Positions 12,901 to 26,446 of a stretch of DNA of 64,000 nt are shown here, piece by piece. The notes beneath the pieces are model-generated. The model was not told the origin of the DNA. It made no database searches and saw nothing but the letters and a program-made list of their open reading frames with translations. The stretch lies in NCBI RefSeq assembly GCF_040115645.1, contig NC_089556.1, positions 3,658,001-3,722,000 on the forward strand, read 5' to 3'. Each line of letters starts with the position of its first letter. The stretch's first letter is position 1. The position numbers and the translations under genes are program-made. This stretch comes from Euwallacea fornicatus. Taxonomy: Eukaryota; Arthropoda; Insecta; Coleoptera; Curculionidae.

Positions 12901-15900
12901 TAACTTTCCTTTTGTTTACTCTAAACTGTCTAATGCGGCCCGAATTAACGTGAGTTTTGTTCCAGGATGGGTTGAGACGATTCACAACTTAATGTCAATA
13001 AAACTGCCACGTAAGCCGTAAAAAGTTTTAAGTATTATTAAAGGGAAGCGCGTAAATCATTTGTTCTGTATAAGAAACCGATAAATTTCTTTCTGTGTTG
13101 ACAATGCACGTCTTAACAATCTCTCATTCGTTATCCTCACTGGAGAATCTTATGCAAACTATTAAGTTGAACTATGGCCCTATTATACCTGATTTTGATT
13201 AGAGCATGCTTATCAAAGACGCAGTTCTCCAAAATAGAGAAAATATTTATAACAATTTCGTATCATGAATTAAAATTGAATGAGTTTGATTTAAAGATTA
13301 ATCTCAAGGTTGAACTGTCGTAGCTCTCTATTATTAACACTGTTTCCTTGGGTGGCATTATCAAAGAAATGTGTACATATATAAAGTTAAATATAAAATA
13401 TGATAGTAGAAACAAGTTACAAGAATAGTAACCATGCGGCATTATGAATGGTGAATGAACGGATAAGTTTAGACTTCATTCAAATGGCATTGCATGCTTC
13501 GTTGCTGCGATGAATGTTAAAAACGTAATTGCAGAATTTTCAGTTTGATTTAGGAGAGAAGAAAAAATAGGCGTTAAGTATTCAGCGTGTCCTATAAATA
13601 ATAATACATATCCGAACCACAGACTTCATATGTAAAAATGTTAAGATTCAACCTAATTTACTTGTACACATTAAGAAATTGAGAATAAATGCAGCACAGG
13701 GTGGAAAAGACAAAATTATTTTTAGACTTATTTAAAATTATTCCGGAAACCCGTACGTTCTGAATTCTGGAAACCCAGACCTTTTGACTTCTTGGAGAAA
13801 CGCGCTATCGCGGGGCTTTCCGAGGATTCAAAAGTTCATATCTTTCTTGTATCGCGGTATATTCATAAAGTGACTTAATAGATGAATGCTTATTTTCTTC
13901 CCACATAGAAGCGATATATTTTGCAAAACTGTTTATAACATATTTGTGAAACGACCTTATAAAATAGAGTGTAAGTACTGCTACAATAAACTCGTAACTG
14001 TGTAAATTCAACTATCGATCCTTCACCAAATCTTACTTATTGGCATAATTGGTCTGATGATTCAATATAATCTAATCTAATCTATTGCTACAACCCTAAA
14101 ACGACATATCACCCACTTTAAAACGATCGTGTTAACCGGTATCTCATTAGTAGGTAGGAACCTTGCTACTTCTCAATCGATCTTGGCAACACGACCCCTT
14201 TTTAGCATGAGAGTTAATAATCTCAGGCGTGAGTACCTTAGCTAGTGCTGAAGTTAAAAATACTTTTTTGTGTATGAGCTGTCACCCCTGAATTTCCTCT
14301 ACTAACTCCCCAGTACTTCCTACATGTATATCCCAAATGATTCTTAATTTGGGACACTATATAAATTCCTAATTGACCTGTTTTTGCAATTTCCCCAAGA
14401 ATAACGCCATCTATCTATTTCTTCAAATATTAGCACCAGCGCCTTCTGACGGAAGGCGCAACTGACTAATCCTTTGATTTGAAGTGAATGGAAGCTCGTT
14501 CAAATTATTTTTAAGGCACAGCTACAATTTTTTTGTTTAAACCCTTGGAGAATATAGTGAAATGAAGCAATTGGATAACATTTCCATTAGTAAGTGATGA
14601 CTCTGCCTTTCCACAATTGCTTAATTCACTTTAGGGGCGGTGCCACCTATCAAGCGTCAGCTGAATTATTCAACACTGGAAGCGATAATTTTCGCACAAA
14701 CTCCATCTGTTGCAACGTGCGTGGCACTAATTTTCGCCGGCGTGTTTAATAGTTTTTGTATGACTTTCTGACGTGTATTGGGCACTACAGTGCTAAAATC
14801 TGGAAAATGGAGAAAGTGGAAGAAATAGGGATATTACTGCAACATCTATATTTCTTCCTGGCATATTGCCCTAACGCGAATCCGACTTAATCGGAGGTAT
14901 TTACATTCCTCATTTGCATTTAATAATTTCCAGGATCGAAAGGCGCACAGCTCTGAGTTATTGCTGTCTAAAATACTCAATAGTAAAACACAAATCGTTT
15001 ACTTAGTGTCTCCCCACAGAGACAAATTCCGTTAAATGAATCTACCCTGGATATCTGGCATACATTACCGACACGCTGACTTTTAATACCGTACAAAAGT
15101 CGTAAATTTTGGCGGTCACATGACTCACATCGCATCAATTCGGGACCGGATTGCGGATAGCTTAGGAAAAGCAGTGGTGGGTGTGTTTCGTCCACCGTTA
15201 CTGAGGACAACGTCCAATTGAATGACATCTACCCGCCTCTGTGCCGAAGGGGTTTGTAATGGATATTTATCCATCAGGGCTGTTTTCTGCTCTTTAGCGT
15301 TTTAAAGGGTGCACGAACAGCAAGAAAGGGAAATTAAGTGCAGCAGGCTGTATCACATATCATGAGATAAAGCCCCGATGCATCTACGCGACCCTTATTT
15401 ATGTCCCCCATGGTGGCTCGAACGGTGCGTTTGGGAATGATTTAAAGGAAAAAAGGATTATTTTGAAACGCTTTTCCTGTATAATTACCCTAAGTACTCT
15501 CCTGATGTTGTAAGCCTGACATATGAACAAAAAAACAGGGAATGTGACGTAATTGGATAGGAAACACAGCGGTAAATTTCGTGACAAACTGCGTCCGTAT
15601 GTGCAAGGCACTAATGAACGAAACGGCTCTAACCAGATTTAAAAGAATTACCGGTTATTTGTTCGGCACGGACCTGCTGACAGACTTTCGGTATTTATTT
15701 GCTTTTCAGTAGTTCATATTTCTCTATTCTCGGGGCGGCAGCATAAGAAGATAAACAGTACGCTGTTTGAAAAGTTTTGCCTCCCGTGGGACGTTAATTT
15801 TTAATGCAACTATCGATTTATTACCGCATTTGCATCCCATCACAGTGAAAACTGAGGTGTCCCCGAAGAAATCTATGCTATGAAATTTGAGTGATCCCCC

Positions 15901-17688
15901 GCGACAAATCTTTCTTCTGAAGTAATCTAAAAAAGCTGAGATGCACTTACCAGTACCATAGCGATATTTCTGCGTATATGTCCTTCAATTGAAGTGACCC
16001 ATTGCGTCCTATTGTTTTTTATTTATGAATGTATATCGGTCTACATATTTGATTATTTGCAAGTTACTCATGTTATTCATTGTGTGATCCAGGAATAACC
16101 GAGTACGTCTGCAGAAGATTTTTGCTCTGTCAGAATCTGGCGAGAAGTTGTTTGTTTCCTTTCAGTAGAACAAAATGATATGTCGAGAAGAAATTTTCCA
16201 TTTGAAAATTACTTAGGTTTTTATATAAGTCTAGATTCTGCCCATATTCTAATTGAAAATCCTTTACGCCTTCAAATAAATTTAAGTGACAATCCACAAA
16301 GTACCTTACGTAAGAGTTTTATGTGTCCAGTAGCAACCTCATTGAAGGACATTTATTCCTATACACATAAATAATAATCGTCTATATGGTATCGCTCCGA
16401 AAAAACAAAATCTCGTTAGTCGAGTGAGCTTTTTACGAGTTTTCCCAAGGAAAGCCTGGCCGGGACTGTGGAGTGATATCGGGGGCTGTTTCTGATTAAA
16501 GGGAGCTTCGGAATTTATTTTATGACCACACTTAAATGTTCGAGACACGTGACCTAAGATGGAGGATAATGTCTTTTGCCGGTACTGCACAGATAAACTT
16601 CACTGGAGGCTAATAGATTATTTTTCTGTTGATTAAGAAGCTATCGTTCTTGCTAATCACCAAAGCTGAAGTTTGCGTTTTCGATTACCATTCGATTTTT
16701 TTTCCATTCATTAGTATCACAAAAAAAACTTTGAAAGCGTTGTTTGTTTGTGGTGTGGTCTCACGAAGCAGTAGAAATTTGCCACTTTGGCTTATAAGCA
16801 TATAACGTTTCAAAATCGAGGTCCATAGTAGGCAGTAGGTTAATGCCTTGAAATGTAAATATTTAGTTCCAAGGATAAACACAACGTTTTTAACGAGTAG
16901 ACTAAGTTAAAAAGGTAAGCAAGACTAAATCAACATTAAGACGTATGGCCCAGTGGCCCTTCGCCTTTTCCTCTGAGTCCTCCTCTGAGGAAAGCTTTAA
17001 AAATTGTTTTCAATGATGTCAACCAACCTAAAAATGCCACTCAAAAGGCATTATAATAAAAGTCCAGCTTTAAAACGGTATCTGATATGCCCGTTTACAT
17101 TACAATACTGAAAGTCATTCCTCGTACACAGAAGCAGAAAAAGGGTCCAACCTCTGGTTGTCGGATTAAAATGATGTATTACACCACGTAATATTGTGGC
17201 TGACTTTTCGTGATAAAATAAAAGTTCACCTGCGTTCGCATTAATAGAATTAACTGGAAAGAACGAAATGGAATGCCCGTGCCGCTATTTCTGGAATGCA
17301 ACATGAAGATGTTCTTTCTCCTCACTGCCATTTAGAACAATATTTTGCTCCAAGAGTTACTGAGTAACAAGACGAATAACTTACCCATTTTTATTACCTT
17401 CAAATTTATGGAAACTGAGTCAAAGTTAAGAACCGTAAAAATAAACTAAAACCTTCACTTCAAAGGTTTCATGTAATTTAACTACACCTAGTTCCAGGGC
17501 CGAGCACGGATCCAGAAATCTGGAAATTGTGTGTGCAATAGGCCATGGCAGCGCGCTGAAAAGCCTTGAAGTGTTTCCGTTTCGGTTAACGAGGCCAAAA
17601 ATGAAAAGAGAATGAATTTGTGGGCATAATTTTAGTGTTACTTTTTAGATAAAAGAAGATTTTACTACTTTTTGTTGTTAAATTTCAG
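3931..17688. other. Long non-coding stretch upstream of the first coding exon
   Basis: About 13.7 kb with no exon I can support. All open frames are under 100 codons, several overlap each other on opposite strands, and none resembles a known domain. It contains a single unpaired TACAGGGTGTC transposon-like end near 5356 and another ACAGGGTGG near 13677. Two short hairpins occur near 12053-12080 and 12133-12170. A tandem E-box lies at 8126-8142. The gene beginning at 17695 probably has a 5' untranslated exon somewhere here or before the window, because its start codon sits only six bases after a splice acceptor. Confidence 0.4.
8126..8142. promoter_or_regulatory. Tandem CACGTG E-box pair
   Basis: Two perfect CACGTG hexamers occur at 8126-8131 and 8137-8142, separated by five bases. 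Direct CACGTG pairs with short spacing are used by CLOCK/CYCLE- and USF-type bHLH factors in animals. The site is seen directly; its function is inference, since no promoter is recognisable next to it. Confidence 0.3.
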
Positions 17689-17807
17689 ACCAAAATGGAG
17701 GGTGCTCACAGACAGTTCCACCCAATGAAGAGGAGAGGCACCCCAATCCCAGTAGCGCCTCCTCGAATTCCCACTCCCATGCCTGCTAACAATAACAATG
17801 GACCAAG
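17689..17807 (+). CDS. First coding exon of an uncharacterised gene (start at 17695)
   Basis: The exon follows a good acceptor (polypyrimidine run ending AAATTTCAG) and ends at CCAAG followed by GTAATT. The start codon at 17695 sits in the context CAAAATGG. It encodes residues 1-37 and two bases of codon 38 (arginine, completed by the first base of the next exon). The peptide is proline-rich and basic: Lys-Arg-Arg at residues 12-14, then a Gly-Thr-Pro-Ile-Pro-Val-Ala-Pro-Pro segment, then four consecutive asparagines. This composition suggests a disordered N-terminus; Pro-Pro-Arg repeats could bind SH3 or WW domains, which is inference. No domain or family is recognised. Because the acceptor is six bases before ATG, the 5' leader must lie on an upstream exon that I could not locate. 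Confidence 0.68.
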
Positions 17808-20702
17808 GTAATTTACACATTTTATTAGTCCACTGAAATATGCATAATATTTTTGAAAGGAAAAAAACTTCAAAAGAGTTATTTAAGTGGCCCTTTAAAA
17901 GTATTTCCATCTCGGAGCTTATCTGAGGCCCCAGATCTTGTTTCATTCGGTCATCATCAACTCAAAGAAGCGTAGACGTACGGATGTGAATTCTTGTGTT
18001 CTAAATGCCCCTTTCTTCTTCGTACGTTTAGTTTTTTTTCAAAAAGGATATAGTTCATGCCACGAAGCCCAGATAGTAATCTGACATCCTTCTTGCAAGA
18101 GGGCGTTTTTGCGTATACACCCGTCGAAATTAGCTCCTTTAGAATTTCAAATATGACTTCTTTGTTATTAATTCCGTTGTATATTAGTGGTATAAACCAA
18201 AATGCGAAAGTCGGTTGGCAGAGATGAGCCCTTAGGGGATCATCATTTTAAAATTTAACAAGTCTACGTAAATCATATGCGGGGTAGCGAGGCGAAGAGA
18301 CGCTTTAAAGCTAGAAAATAAGGCAGTTAGTCATAATTAACAGAGATTTAATGAAGTTTTTACGGGTACAATTTCTTTAATAAAAAATTTGCAAGATTGA
18401 ATTTGCCGTGATGTCACCAGATTGAAGCGTCGTTATTTTTAATTAGCGCAAATTCACGTTTAAGGGGACTAAATTGAATACGAATTAAATTACAGCCTTG
18501 AAAGGCACGTACAATGAAAATTCATAATATCTCGAAAGGAATATGAGCGATTTGCTAATGTTTAATGCATAGTAAATAGGTCTTTACGCAATTAAATGCC
18601 AAGCAGTTGTGTCAAGTGCCGATGCAGAGGCGAATGCGGTATTTGAATCACACACATTTCCTGAATTTTTTAATTTACAGAAGCAAATTGGAATATTTTT
18701 TAAATAGTTCGATTGCTCAAAATTCTTATTCTAGAAAAACTTATTGATTTTATAGATTATGTTTTCGGTTGGTTCTTTATGAGCATATCTGCGGAGTTTT
18801 GTTGAAAATAGCCTTCCAATCACCTATACAATTTCATACAGAAACCCTAGGGCAGAAATCGATAGAAAATATCTTGATTTCGGAATTGGACTTTAAGAAT
18901 AAAGGCTATGCATTTAAAATCAAATGCAGCCTTCTCTGTAGCGAATAATATTCAGTAAAAATTTAAATTCGTGATTAAAGTTATACGTTATTCAATTTAT
19001 ACTCTAAAGAATTTTGTATTTTACTCCTTGAATTGGTTTCAGACTTAAATTGTTTTTGAAGAATGCACATTAGATCCATGTTGCAAGACGTTAGAATAAA
19101 GAATAACGACTCAACTAAAATCGGTCTCAATTTATACTCGAAATAAGTTAAAACATGTTGTAATAATCACCAAATTGAAATATGAAATATAAGAAAATAT
19201 GTAATACGTTCAAATTTTTGTACTTGTTCGTAGTTTTGTATAAAAAAAAACAACTTGCAGTACTATGGTTTTACTATTCAATTTGTTAAATTAAACTTTT
19301 AATTTTATTCAGGGATCCCCTGAACGTTTTGCTTAAAAGACTATCGTATACGCCACCTAGGATCTACACCTAGGATCTTCAGCTCCATGAATCAATACTG
19401 TCGCAGGCGCCTTTGTGGCCGTGTTAGAATCCTTAAGCTACTCTCTAATAGGTGGCGCTACCATGTTTAACAGTTTCTCAACTCACTGAATTCAAATTTA
19501 TTCATCAAATTGTCAAGAAATATACCCTAATTTGATAATCTTAAATATTAATATGTAAATTTTTGGTATAGGTAAGAACGGAATGTTTTTTAAGTATAAA
19601 ATAATGGTGGTGTATTTTTAAAAACACACAATCCGTCCAAAACAAGACTTTTAAGGTTAGATTTTTAGAATGCGGTCTTTCGCTGAGAACTAAGTTATTA
19701 ATGTATGGATAGACAACAGTGCCAAGTGATTCTAAAAACAAAAAATAAAAAATGAATGAAGCGAAATAACATGAAAATGTTGCAAAGTAAAGTATTTTTC
19801 ATGTTTTTCAAAAATGTCTATATTGAATTTTTGTTGATCATATATTTTTTTTAATTTTAAGAACAACCGTCTGGTATCTATTTATTTGGAAATTTGATTC
19901 CTCTGATCCCTCGTCGGAATTTAAACGTTTAAAGGCACGTGGTCAAGAATGTGCCCTTTTCTATCTGTCCGCCATGGGCATCAACAATTTATTCCCCTTC
20001 AAGCCGTTATTAATGATCTTGTGACCATCATCTGAATACAGAAAAGAAAAATAATCATGTAATACGTGCTTGGATAACAATTTTTCTTATCAACGATCGA
20101 AATTATAAAGCCAATTTGTCAAAACGTCCTGTTCGTCCACCATAAATTGCATTACTTCTCATACCTGGGCGCAGCGGAAATAACTGGTTTTCAGTGCTAA
20201 TCAAGACTTAATCTTAAATCATTGATAGCTTACATTCTACTTTGCACTGCCTTATCGTTGAAATTTTAATTAGCTTTTAAACACAGGTTTAGTATAAGAA
20301 AATGGGATTCGACGATTGTGGCAAGTTTTGAGCAGGCCCTGGTAGCCATTGCAATTTCCATCACCATATGCGAGCGCCGAACTGTTCTCCATTAATCAAA
20401 TGGAAATATTCGGGATCAAATTACGCCCGTTGAGGAACATAACGGAAAAAACAATAAAACAATTTAAAATTTGAGTCACGTAAGAATACGTTTCTTGCTA
20501 TAAATCATCTAGGGATCTTTAAGTTTTCCCCCCATTTGGCCTACGGGGTTCTTATATTTTGGAAGTGGCGCGTGTGTTTCATTCCCCACGCCCCCTCGAT
20601 AAGTCTAAAATTAAGTGTTTTTGGGGGACGTCCTTTCCAGTCTTGATGCCGAAAATCGATAGTTAACATAATGTTAAATTTTATTGTTATCACCATTTTC
20701 AG
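17808..20702 (+). other. Intron 1, nothing else recognised
   Basis: The intron runs from GTAATT to a TCACCATTTTCAG acceptor. It is very AT-rich. A short tandem repeat (ACCTAGGATCT at 19355-19365 and 19368-19378) lies between inverted CGCCACC (19351-19357) and GGTGGCG (19451-19457), possibly the trace of an old small element. I see no further exon. Confidence 0.55.
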
Positions 20703-20850
20703 ATCGACCTCAACAAAAGACGAGGATCCGGGCAAAAACCCATCTGTCCAGGACACCCAGCATCAGCAGCGGCTTATCTCAAAGGCTCCGTTTAGACTTC
20801 TGGATAATGACGTCAAAACCGCCTGGATCAATCCCAGATTAATATCAAAG
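20703..20850 (+). CDS. Second coding exon of the uncharacterised gene
   Basis: The exon is 148 bases, bounded by CACCATTTTCAG and the strong donor AAAG-GTAAGC. Its first base completes arginine 38, and the remaining 49 codons give residues 39-87, so it ends in phase 0. The peptide is hydrophilic and charged at first (Lys-Asp-Glu-Asp-Pro near 43-47, then a Gln/His-rich run) and then more ordered, with a Phe-Arg-Leu-Leu-Asp segment and a Trp-Ile-Asn-Pro-Arg-Leu-Ile-Ser-Lys end. The last 25 residues look like a conserved short motif and are the best query for a homology search. I do not recognise the family. Joining to the flanking exons keeps the frame open, which is the main support. Confidence 0.7.
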
Positions 20851-21599
20851 GTAAGCGGATCTACCCCGTTTCCAGTTTTGTCTCTGACGTTATCGGGGAT
20901 TAACTCTGGCTTGAAAATAATTACGTTCAAACTATTTTGATATGTTTTAGCCAGTATCTTTCGCATTTTAACACGTAAAGAAGGACCTAAATGCGGCGGA
21001 GCCTTGTTTTATAGTAAAACATGATGAACGACTTATTAATTTGCTCACGTATAGGGCCCACAAGGCTATTGTCGTCTATATTTTCTAATATATATTCCCT
21101 TCAAAACACTAAGTTTGGTACGTGACCGCTTTCAAGCATTTAGGCGAGATCCGTCTGGGCGATATCCGTCATTTTTACTTGTTCAATTGTGATTTCTGCG
21201 CCATTTGGATTCGCCAGAGCGACCGTACTTTCCGTTTTATCCTCCAACTTAATACTAACCAGAAACAATCCCTCGGGGGCAAAGTTTTCCCATAAACCAC
21301 CCTTAAATATTATTTTCATTCCGAGACATCAATTCCTTCACACTGGCAAGAGAGAAAATGCGATTTTACGCACGCTATTCCCCTTAGTCTGGAACGGATT
21401 ACTATTCCTGCTTGACTTTAGGCAGTATAACTTGAAGATTTTCTTTATTTTATAGCTCACTCTATGAGAGGGGAAATATAACGCTTTACCATCGGTATTA
21501 TCAACTGGCAAGATTTATGAGAGTCAAAATTCTAACTTGGAAAAATTGAAATGCCCGCTGCGTAAAGGTCGAAAGTGAATAAAGTCACCCCGGTTTTAA

Positions 21600-22150
21600 T
21601 TTTCAAAGACTCACTCGAGGAATGTGGAGACATAAAGGTGATGATTTATATCTCCATCATCGGGGACATAATTAATATTTCCCCTTATGGAATGGAATTA
21701 ATTCGCTAATGATTTTAAGAGACTCGGTGCTGCCACGGCTCGGTATTAAGCCGTAATTATGGGATCTCATTTCATTTTTTCTGGATGAAATTTTGCAGCA
21801 ATTTATAATGGAAGAATAAAGCCCTATCTGCGTTGCCTCGACAGTCATAAATCAACTGCTTGTGTTAATTACAAATTAATGCAAATAAATATAATAATTG
21901 CATCTGCGCGTATAAGTAAGGTTTAATTGAACCGTAAGAAATTGGCCTTGAGATTGAGATTATTGTTTCTGTGTTTAATTATCGTTGCTCTAATTCATGG
22001 GAGGATTGATTAAAAGTACAAGTCATTTATCTTAATTTAACCCTAAAATTAGACGTACAATTTCAGAATAATATGCTAATTGTGACTGTAATTGGTTTCT
22101 CACATTCAGGGTTTATCAACTGGTGGAATTATTAGCATATAGCTATAATC
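21600..22150. promoter_or_regulatory. Homeodomain/POU-site-rich intronic block, possible enhancer
   Basis: This block is dense in TAAT-core motifs: AATTAATTCG near 21700, CGTAATTATGG near 21752, GTTAATTACAAATTAATGCA at 21864-21883, and further ATTA sites to 22135. ATGCAAAT at 21879-21886 is a perfect octamer for POU factors and overlaps TTAATG. TCATAAATCA near 21847 resembles a posterior Hox/PBX composite on the reverse strand. A short ACGGCT/AGCCGT hairpin is near 21736-21755. Clusters of this kind are typical of developmental enhancers in large introns, but AT-rich DNA generates such motifs by chance, so the call is tentative. Confidence 0.25.
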
Positions 22151-24813
22151 CGCGATTAAACTGGATGTGTCGATTGAAAGGACACTTAATGTATGCTTAA
22201 TGAAATGCTCTAATTCCTACACACACTTATATTGAGTCAAATATCAAAGTCTTTTTATTCTTCGTCGTTCTATTTCATAAGTAGACTCAGACACCCACTA
22301 TTCGTATGTTTAGTATCTAGCACAAAGTTGTAATTAAGTTTTATAGCAATTTGAAGTGTTACTGCATATTTTAAGCGTATTTGAAAAATGGTCGATTTCA
22401 CCCAGAATTTCCTTTTAACTGGCGGTTGATGACCGAGTCGTGGTTTCTATTTCTTCTTAAATTTTCTTCCGTGTTTCCTTGTGGAACCACGTCGAACTAC
22501 ATGGGAAGAACATCGGCTTCAACCGAGAAATTACCATTATGGGAAAAATCGACGCGATTATAACTCGAGCTTCCTTTTCTTCGCAACGTAAGCTCGTTGA
22601 AAACTCCTGAGGTCTAACCCGATTTTTCTCTCATCCGAAGAATCTTTGAAAAAAGTTTAATTAGAATTAGAATTTCTTTTCAACGTTATCTTCAAGTCGT
22701 GACTACTTCAGTCCGAGTTTCCCCAACCTAAACCAAAGTTTCGTAGGGAAAACGCCTTAGTTAAATAATTACGGGATAAAAATTTAATTAAACTGAATGA
22801 TGTATTTAGAACGGACCTTATTCAGTGAGTTTTTCCTGAATTTCCGCTATCGCACCTAAATGCGGTTCTGCAAAACACAATCCTGAGCAATCTGCATGTA
22901 CAGCCATTCGTTATCGGGAAGTGGGAAGTGTCTTGATTGCACAAGATATCAACGTGGGGTGTTAAATACTTAGGGTGAGGGACAAACCGCTGTCTAGATA
23001 ACCAACAACTACGTCCCCGAATTGAACCATCCCCGTTTACCCATCGATACTGCAAGGATAATAATTAATTGCAGAAAAAATCCTAGATTGATAGGTGTAT
23101 ATTTCAGCAGTCCTCCCGATAATCCCCCATCACGACTGACTTTGGAACGGGGCACAGAATCTGACGCTAAGATTGATTGATGGAACTTCACCGATTGAGC
23201 CCTATCGGGGAAAGAATTGCAATAATAGTTGGATTAAGAACCCGATGGACAAGGCCATTTATATGCCTCGCCCGCCATATACGAGGAAACAATAGACTTT
23301 GTTCTTTTGAGTTTCCGAACGTAATACCGAGTGTTCCTATTGCGACGCAAATCCGCGGGCACAAAGTCGATTTTTCTCATTTCATACCCTCGGAACAAGC
23401 AAGAACTTTAGCCGAGGAAAAAGACTGGGGACCCTTTCTTTTGTGACGAAGGCGTTTTCTTTATCCCTTAATCTAATATTCATGTTATAAGTTTATGGAG
23501 TTTCTTTGACCCTCGATTTAGGGCGACAAGTTTTTATAGAGCGAGCCCGCCACTGATGGACCGCTGCTTAAGTTGATCCCTCCCTGAAGCATACTTGATT
23601 ACTTTTAAAGTGGATGGAACCTTTTCTCCTGCAATAAAATGTTTAAGGGAAAAACAGAAAGAAAATTTATTATTTGTTTAGTATAGAAACTTTGTTATAG
23701 TTACACGAGCGACTACAAAAGAATGGCTGTCCCCCAATATTTATTTCAATCTGTTCCAAATGTGACAGCATACGAGAGGGGTGCACACCAGACCTATCAA
23801 ATTAAAATGGGCGACATAAAATATGAGTTTCAATTAAAATAGCTTTGGCTGTTTAATTTGGATGTATTAGGTTTATTTGTCATTTTAAATGGATTGTGTG
23901 CGATATGATTTTTCGCCGATATCTCTGTGGGAAAGTAAAATCACTCGTGCGGGTATGTTTTATGAATCATAGACACATTATCTGAGCCATTAGAACATCG
24001 ACAGAAAACAAAGGCATTCAATTAGCCGTTTATTCGGGCAAATCCATTATCGCATCCCAATAAATCAGCCATAATTGAATCATGGCGCAGTTAAACTAAG
24101 AACAGGAGACACAAAATAGGAAATGGGGTAAAAAGTGGCGACTTTCCCTTTCAGCTTGGCATTTTGACAAATCTGTTTGTCTGATAATGGGAGAGCTTAT
24201 TTTGTTGTTGCGATATTTCTGGTTTCTTTTCTGCCCCACGTTTCCTGTTGGTAATTTTTAGTGGTGCCTCTTTTTTTTATTGCTTTCTAACTCTGCGGCA
24301 CTAAAACAAAGGCGTAGTTGGGCAATTTACAGTTGGCCGGAAAATCGTTTTTGTCTTTTAGCCATCCGGACGCTTTATTGTTTATTGTCTCTCCCAATAT
24401 TTTAATTAATTTCATTTCTTCACTGTAAGCGACATTTCAAACTTGATTAAATGCACGATTCACCACGTTTGGTTTGTTTCCCGGTGCCGCCGATTTATCA
24501 AAAATGCACCGGGCATAATAATTTTTTTCCTGAAATCGAATTTAGCGGAAAAGGAAATCAATGCGTAAGCAACAACACGAAACACGGGCCAAAACTGCAG
24601 GAATTTGTCTAATCTCCGGACGGAAGAAGTGAAGCGATAAATCATCCGCCGATGACGCGGCAACGCACTTTCCCGAAACAATTAATCCTGGAAAATTGGA
24701 AAAATGGAATGTACAAGTCACGGGAATCAATAACCGAAAGAGGATTAAGGAAATGGGCTTTGTTGGGCAAAATTCACAATCAACTTACACTACTATTAGA
24801 GATGTTTTGAAAG

Positions 24814-24835
24814 GTTAAAAGTGTTAACTTTTAAC
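24814..24835. repeat. Perfect 22-nt palindrome
   Basis: GTTAAAAGT at 24814-24822 is followed by GTTA and then ACTTTTAAC at 24827-24835. Nine paired bases flank a four-base centre. No transposon ends surround it. It may be a dimeric factor site or a chance palindrome. Confidence 0.5.
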
Positions 24836-26446
24836 TGCTAGATTCATGATAAACCAAGCGAGCAAGATGCTGGAGCATTGCCGCACTGATTAACACTTTT
24901 GGCGATAACTCAGGGTAGTTCAGGTAAGATCAATACATGATATGTTTCAAAAATGGCGGAAATTTTTCACTCAGGTCAGTTCGGTTTTTAAAATTTTTGC
25001 AATAAATTTCGAGCTAATTAGAAAATATCGGTTTAATTAGGATCCTAGCAAATCTTTTAATCAGTGAGAACTCCTGTTAATTTTCTTCAGGGAATCGTTC
25101 CAATAATTCCTCAATTTACAAATCTGAAGCTGATGGTGATATAGCCGCATCTACTTATCAAATTTTAAAGAGAAGTACGTCCTTCGTAGTCAAAAACGAG
25201 GAAATTTGGGACAATAAAGTAGATTTTATCGGGCCCAATACTTTAACTAAGTTGAATGCTTTTGATTGGATTTTTCCCCAAACCACGTATCCACTTATAG
25301 GAGGCAAAATAGATATATCAAAGCTTGTTTCTTTTAATGCTTCTTTTCCATTACACGATTAAAACTGAAAAATTGCACAAAACATAGCCAACCCCTGATG
25401 TATGTAGCTCCTTTACGCTTGCCTCGCATGAGCGGTCGACAATCAGGACAGTAATTAAAAATAACGTACTGAGGGGCACAAAGATATTCCAGAACAATAA
25501 TCATTGCAGTAGATTGATGATACATCAAAGGAAAAATCCCGCGAACAGGACTTCTTTGGGGCTAAATTTTTCGTGTGTTTCCGTCGCAATAAACATCGCA
25601 ATTATTCGCCAACCTAAAGGGCTGCGTAGTGGTGGTCTGCAAAGTATCCAATTCCGACACCCCCACGAATAGATTCTTGTTTACCTTGTTTGATTCGCGT
25701 CCCCTTCTGTTAAATCTCCGAATCTAATTCAGTTATTCCGCACCATATGCCCTTCGTTAGCATTTGTTAGTGGCGCTGAAAGTATATTGACGCCAAGGAA
25801 TTCGATTCCGACACCCTGTAGATGCAATCTCTTCTTGCTGACTCACCAATAGCAATCATCCTAAAAACGCGACAATTTTCCTGCAGGGCTCATTACGTGA
25901 CCGTTCGTTGGGGTACAAGAAAATTCGCCCGCAACTGTTGATATATTTCCATTCGGCTGGTTTCCGCTACTAAGCGCCTAATGGGCCATTTCTTTCGCTC
26001 CAGTACAGTTCTTATAAATCGGCCACTAAGTGTTTCAAGCCATTTTTGCCTTCCCTATTTTTTGATATGTGCCTTAATATCACAATTAATAGCACTAATG
26101 CAAGAAACAATTACTTGTAGGCGAGGCAGTCTTAGTCACTTCAAAGAAATTCAGCGGTACAACTACCTTCGAAGAAATTCGTGTCCGGATGTTTACTAAA
26201 TATTACGGAGTCTTAGGCGAATCAAAGAACATTAATAATAGACCTACTTATTTGACTGCCCTAAATGTTCATTATTCCTTATATTTCTTGGGGATAACGC
26301 CTCATGCACCGGTAAAGGTTGCTCGAACGGTGAAATTGCGCATTATCCTCAGATAATTTTTACTTAGAATCGTGTATTTAACAGACCAAAAATGAAATAT
26401 ATGTACAAACCGCCTCAATCATACAAAACATATTTTAATGTCCATA

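Noticed and set aside
19351..19457. Inverted CGCCACC/GGTGGCG with an 11-bp tandem repeat
   Set aside because: Seven-base inverted ends 93 bases apart without target duplication are not enough to call a transposon.
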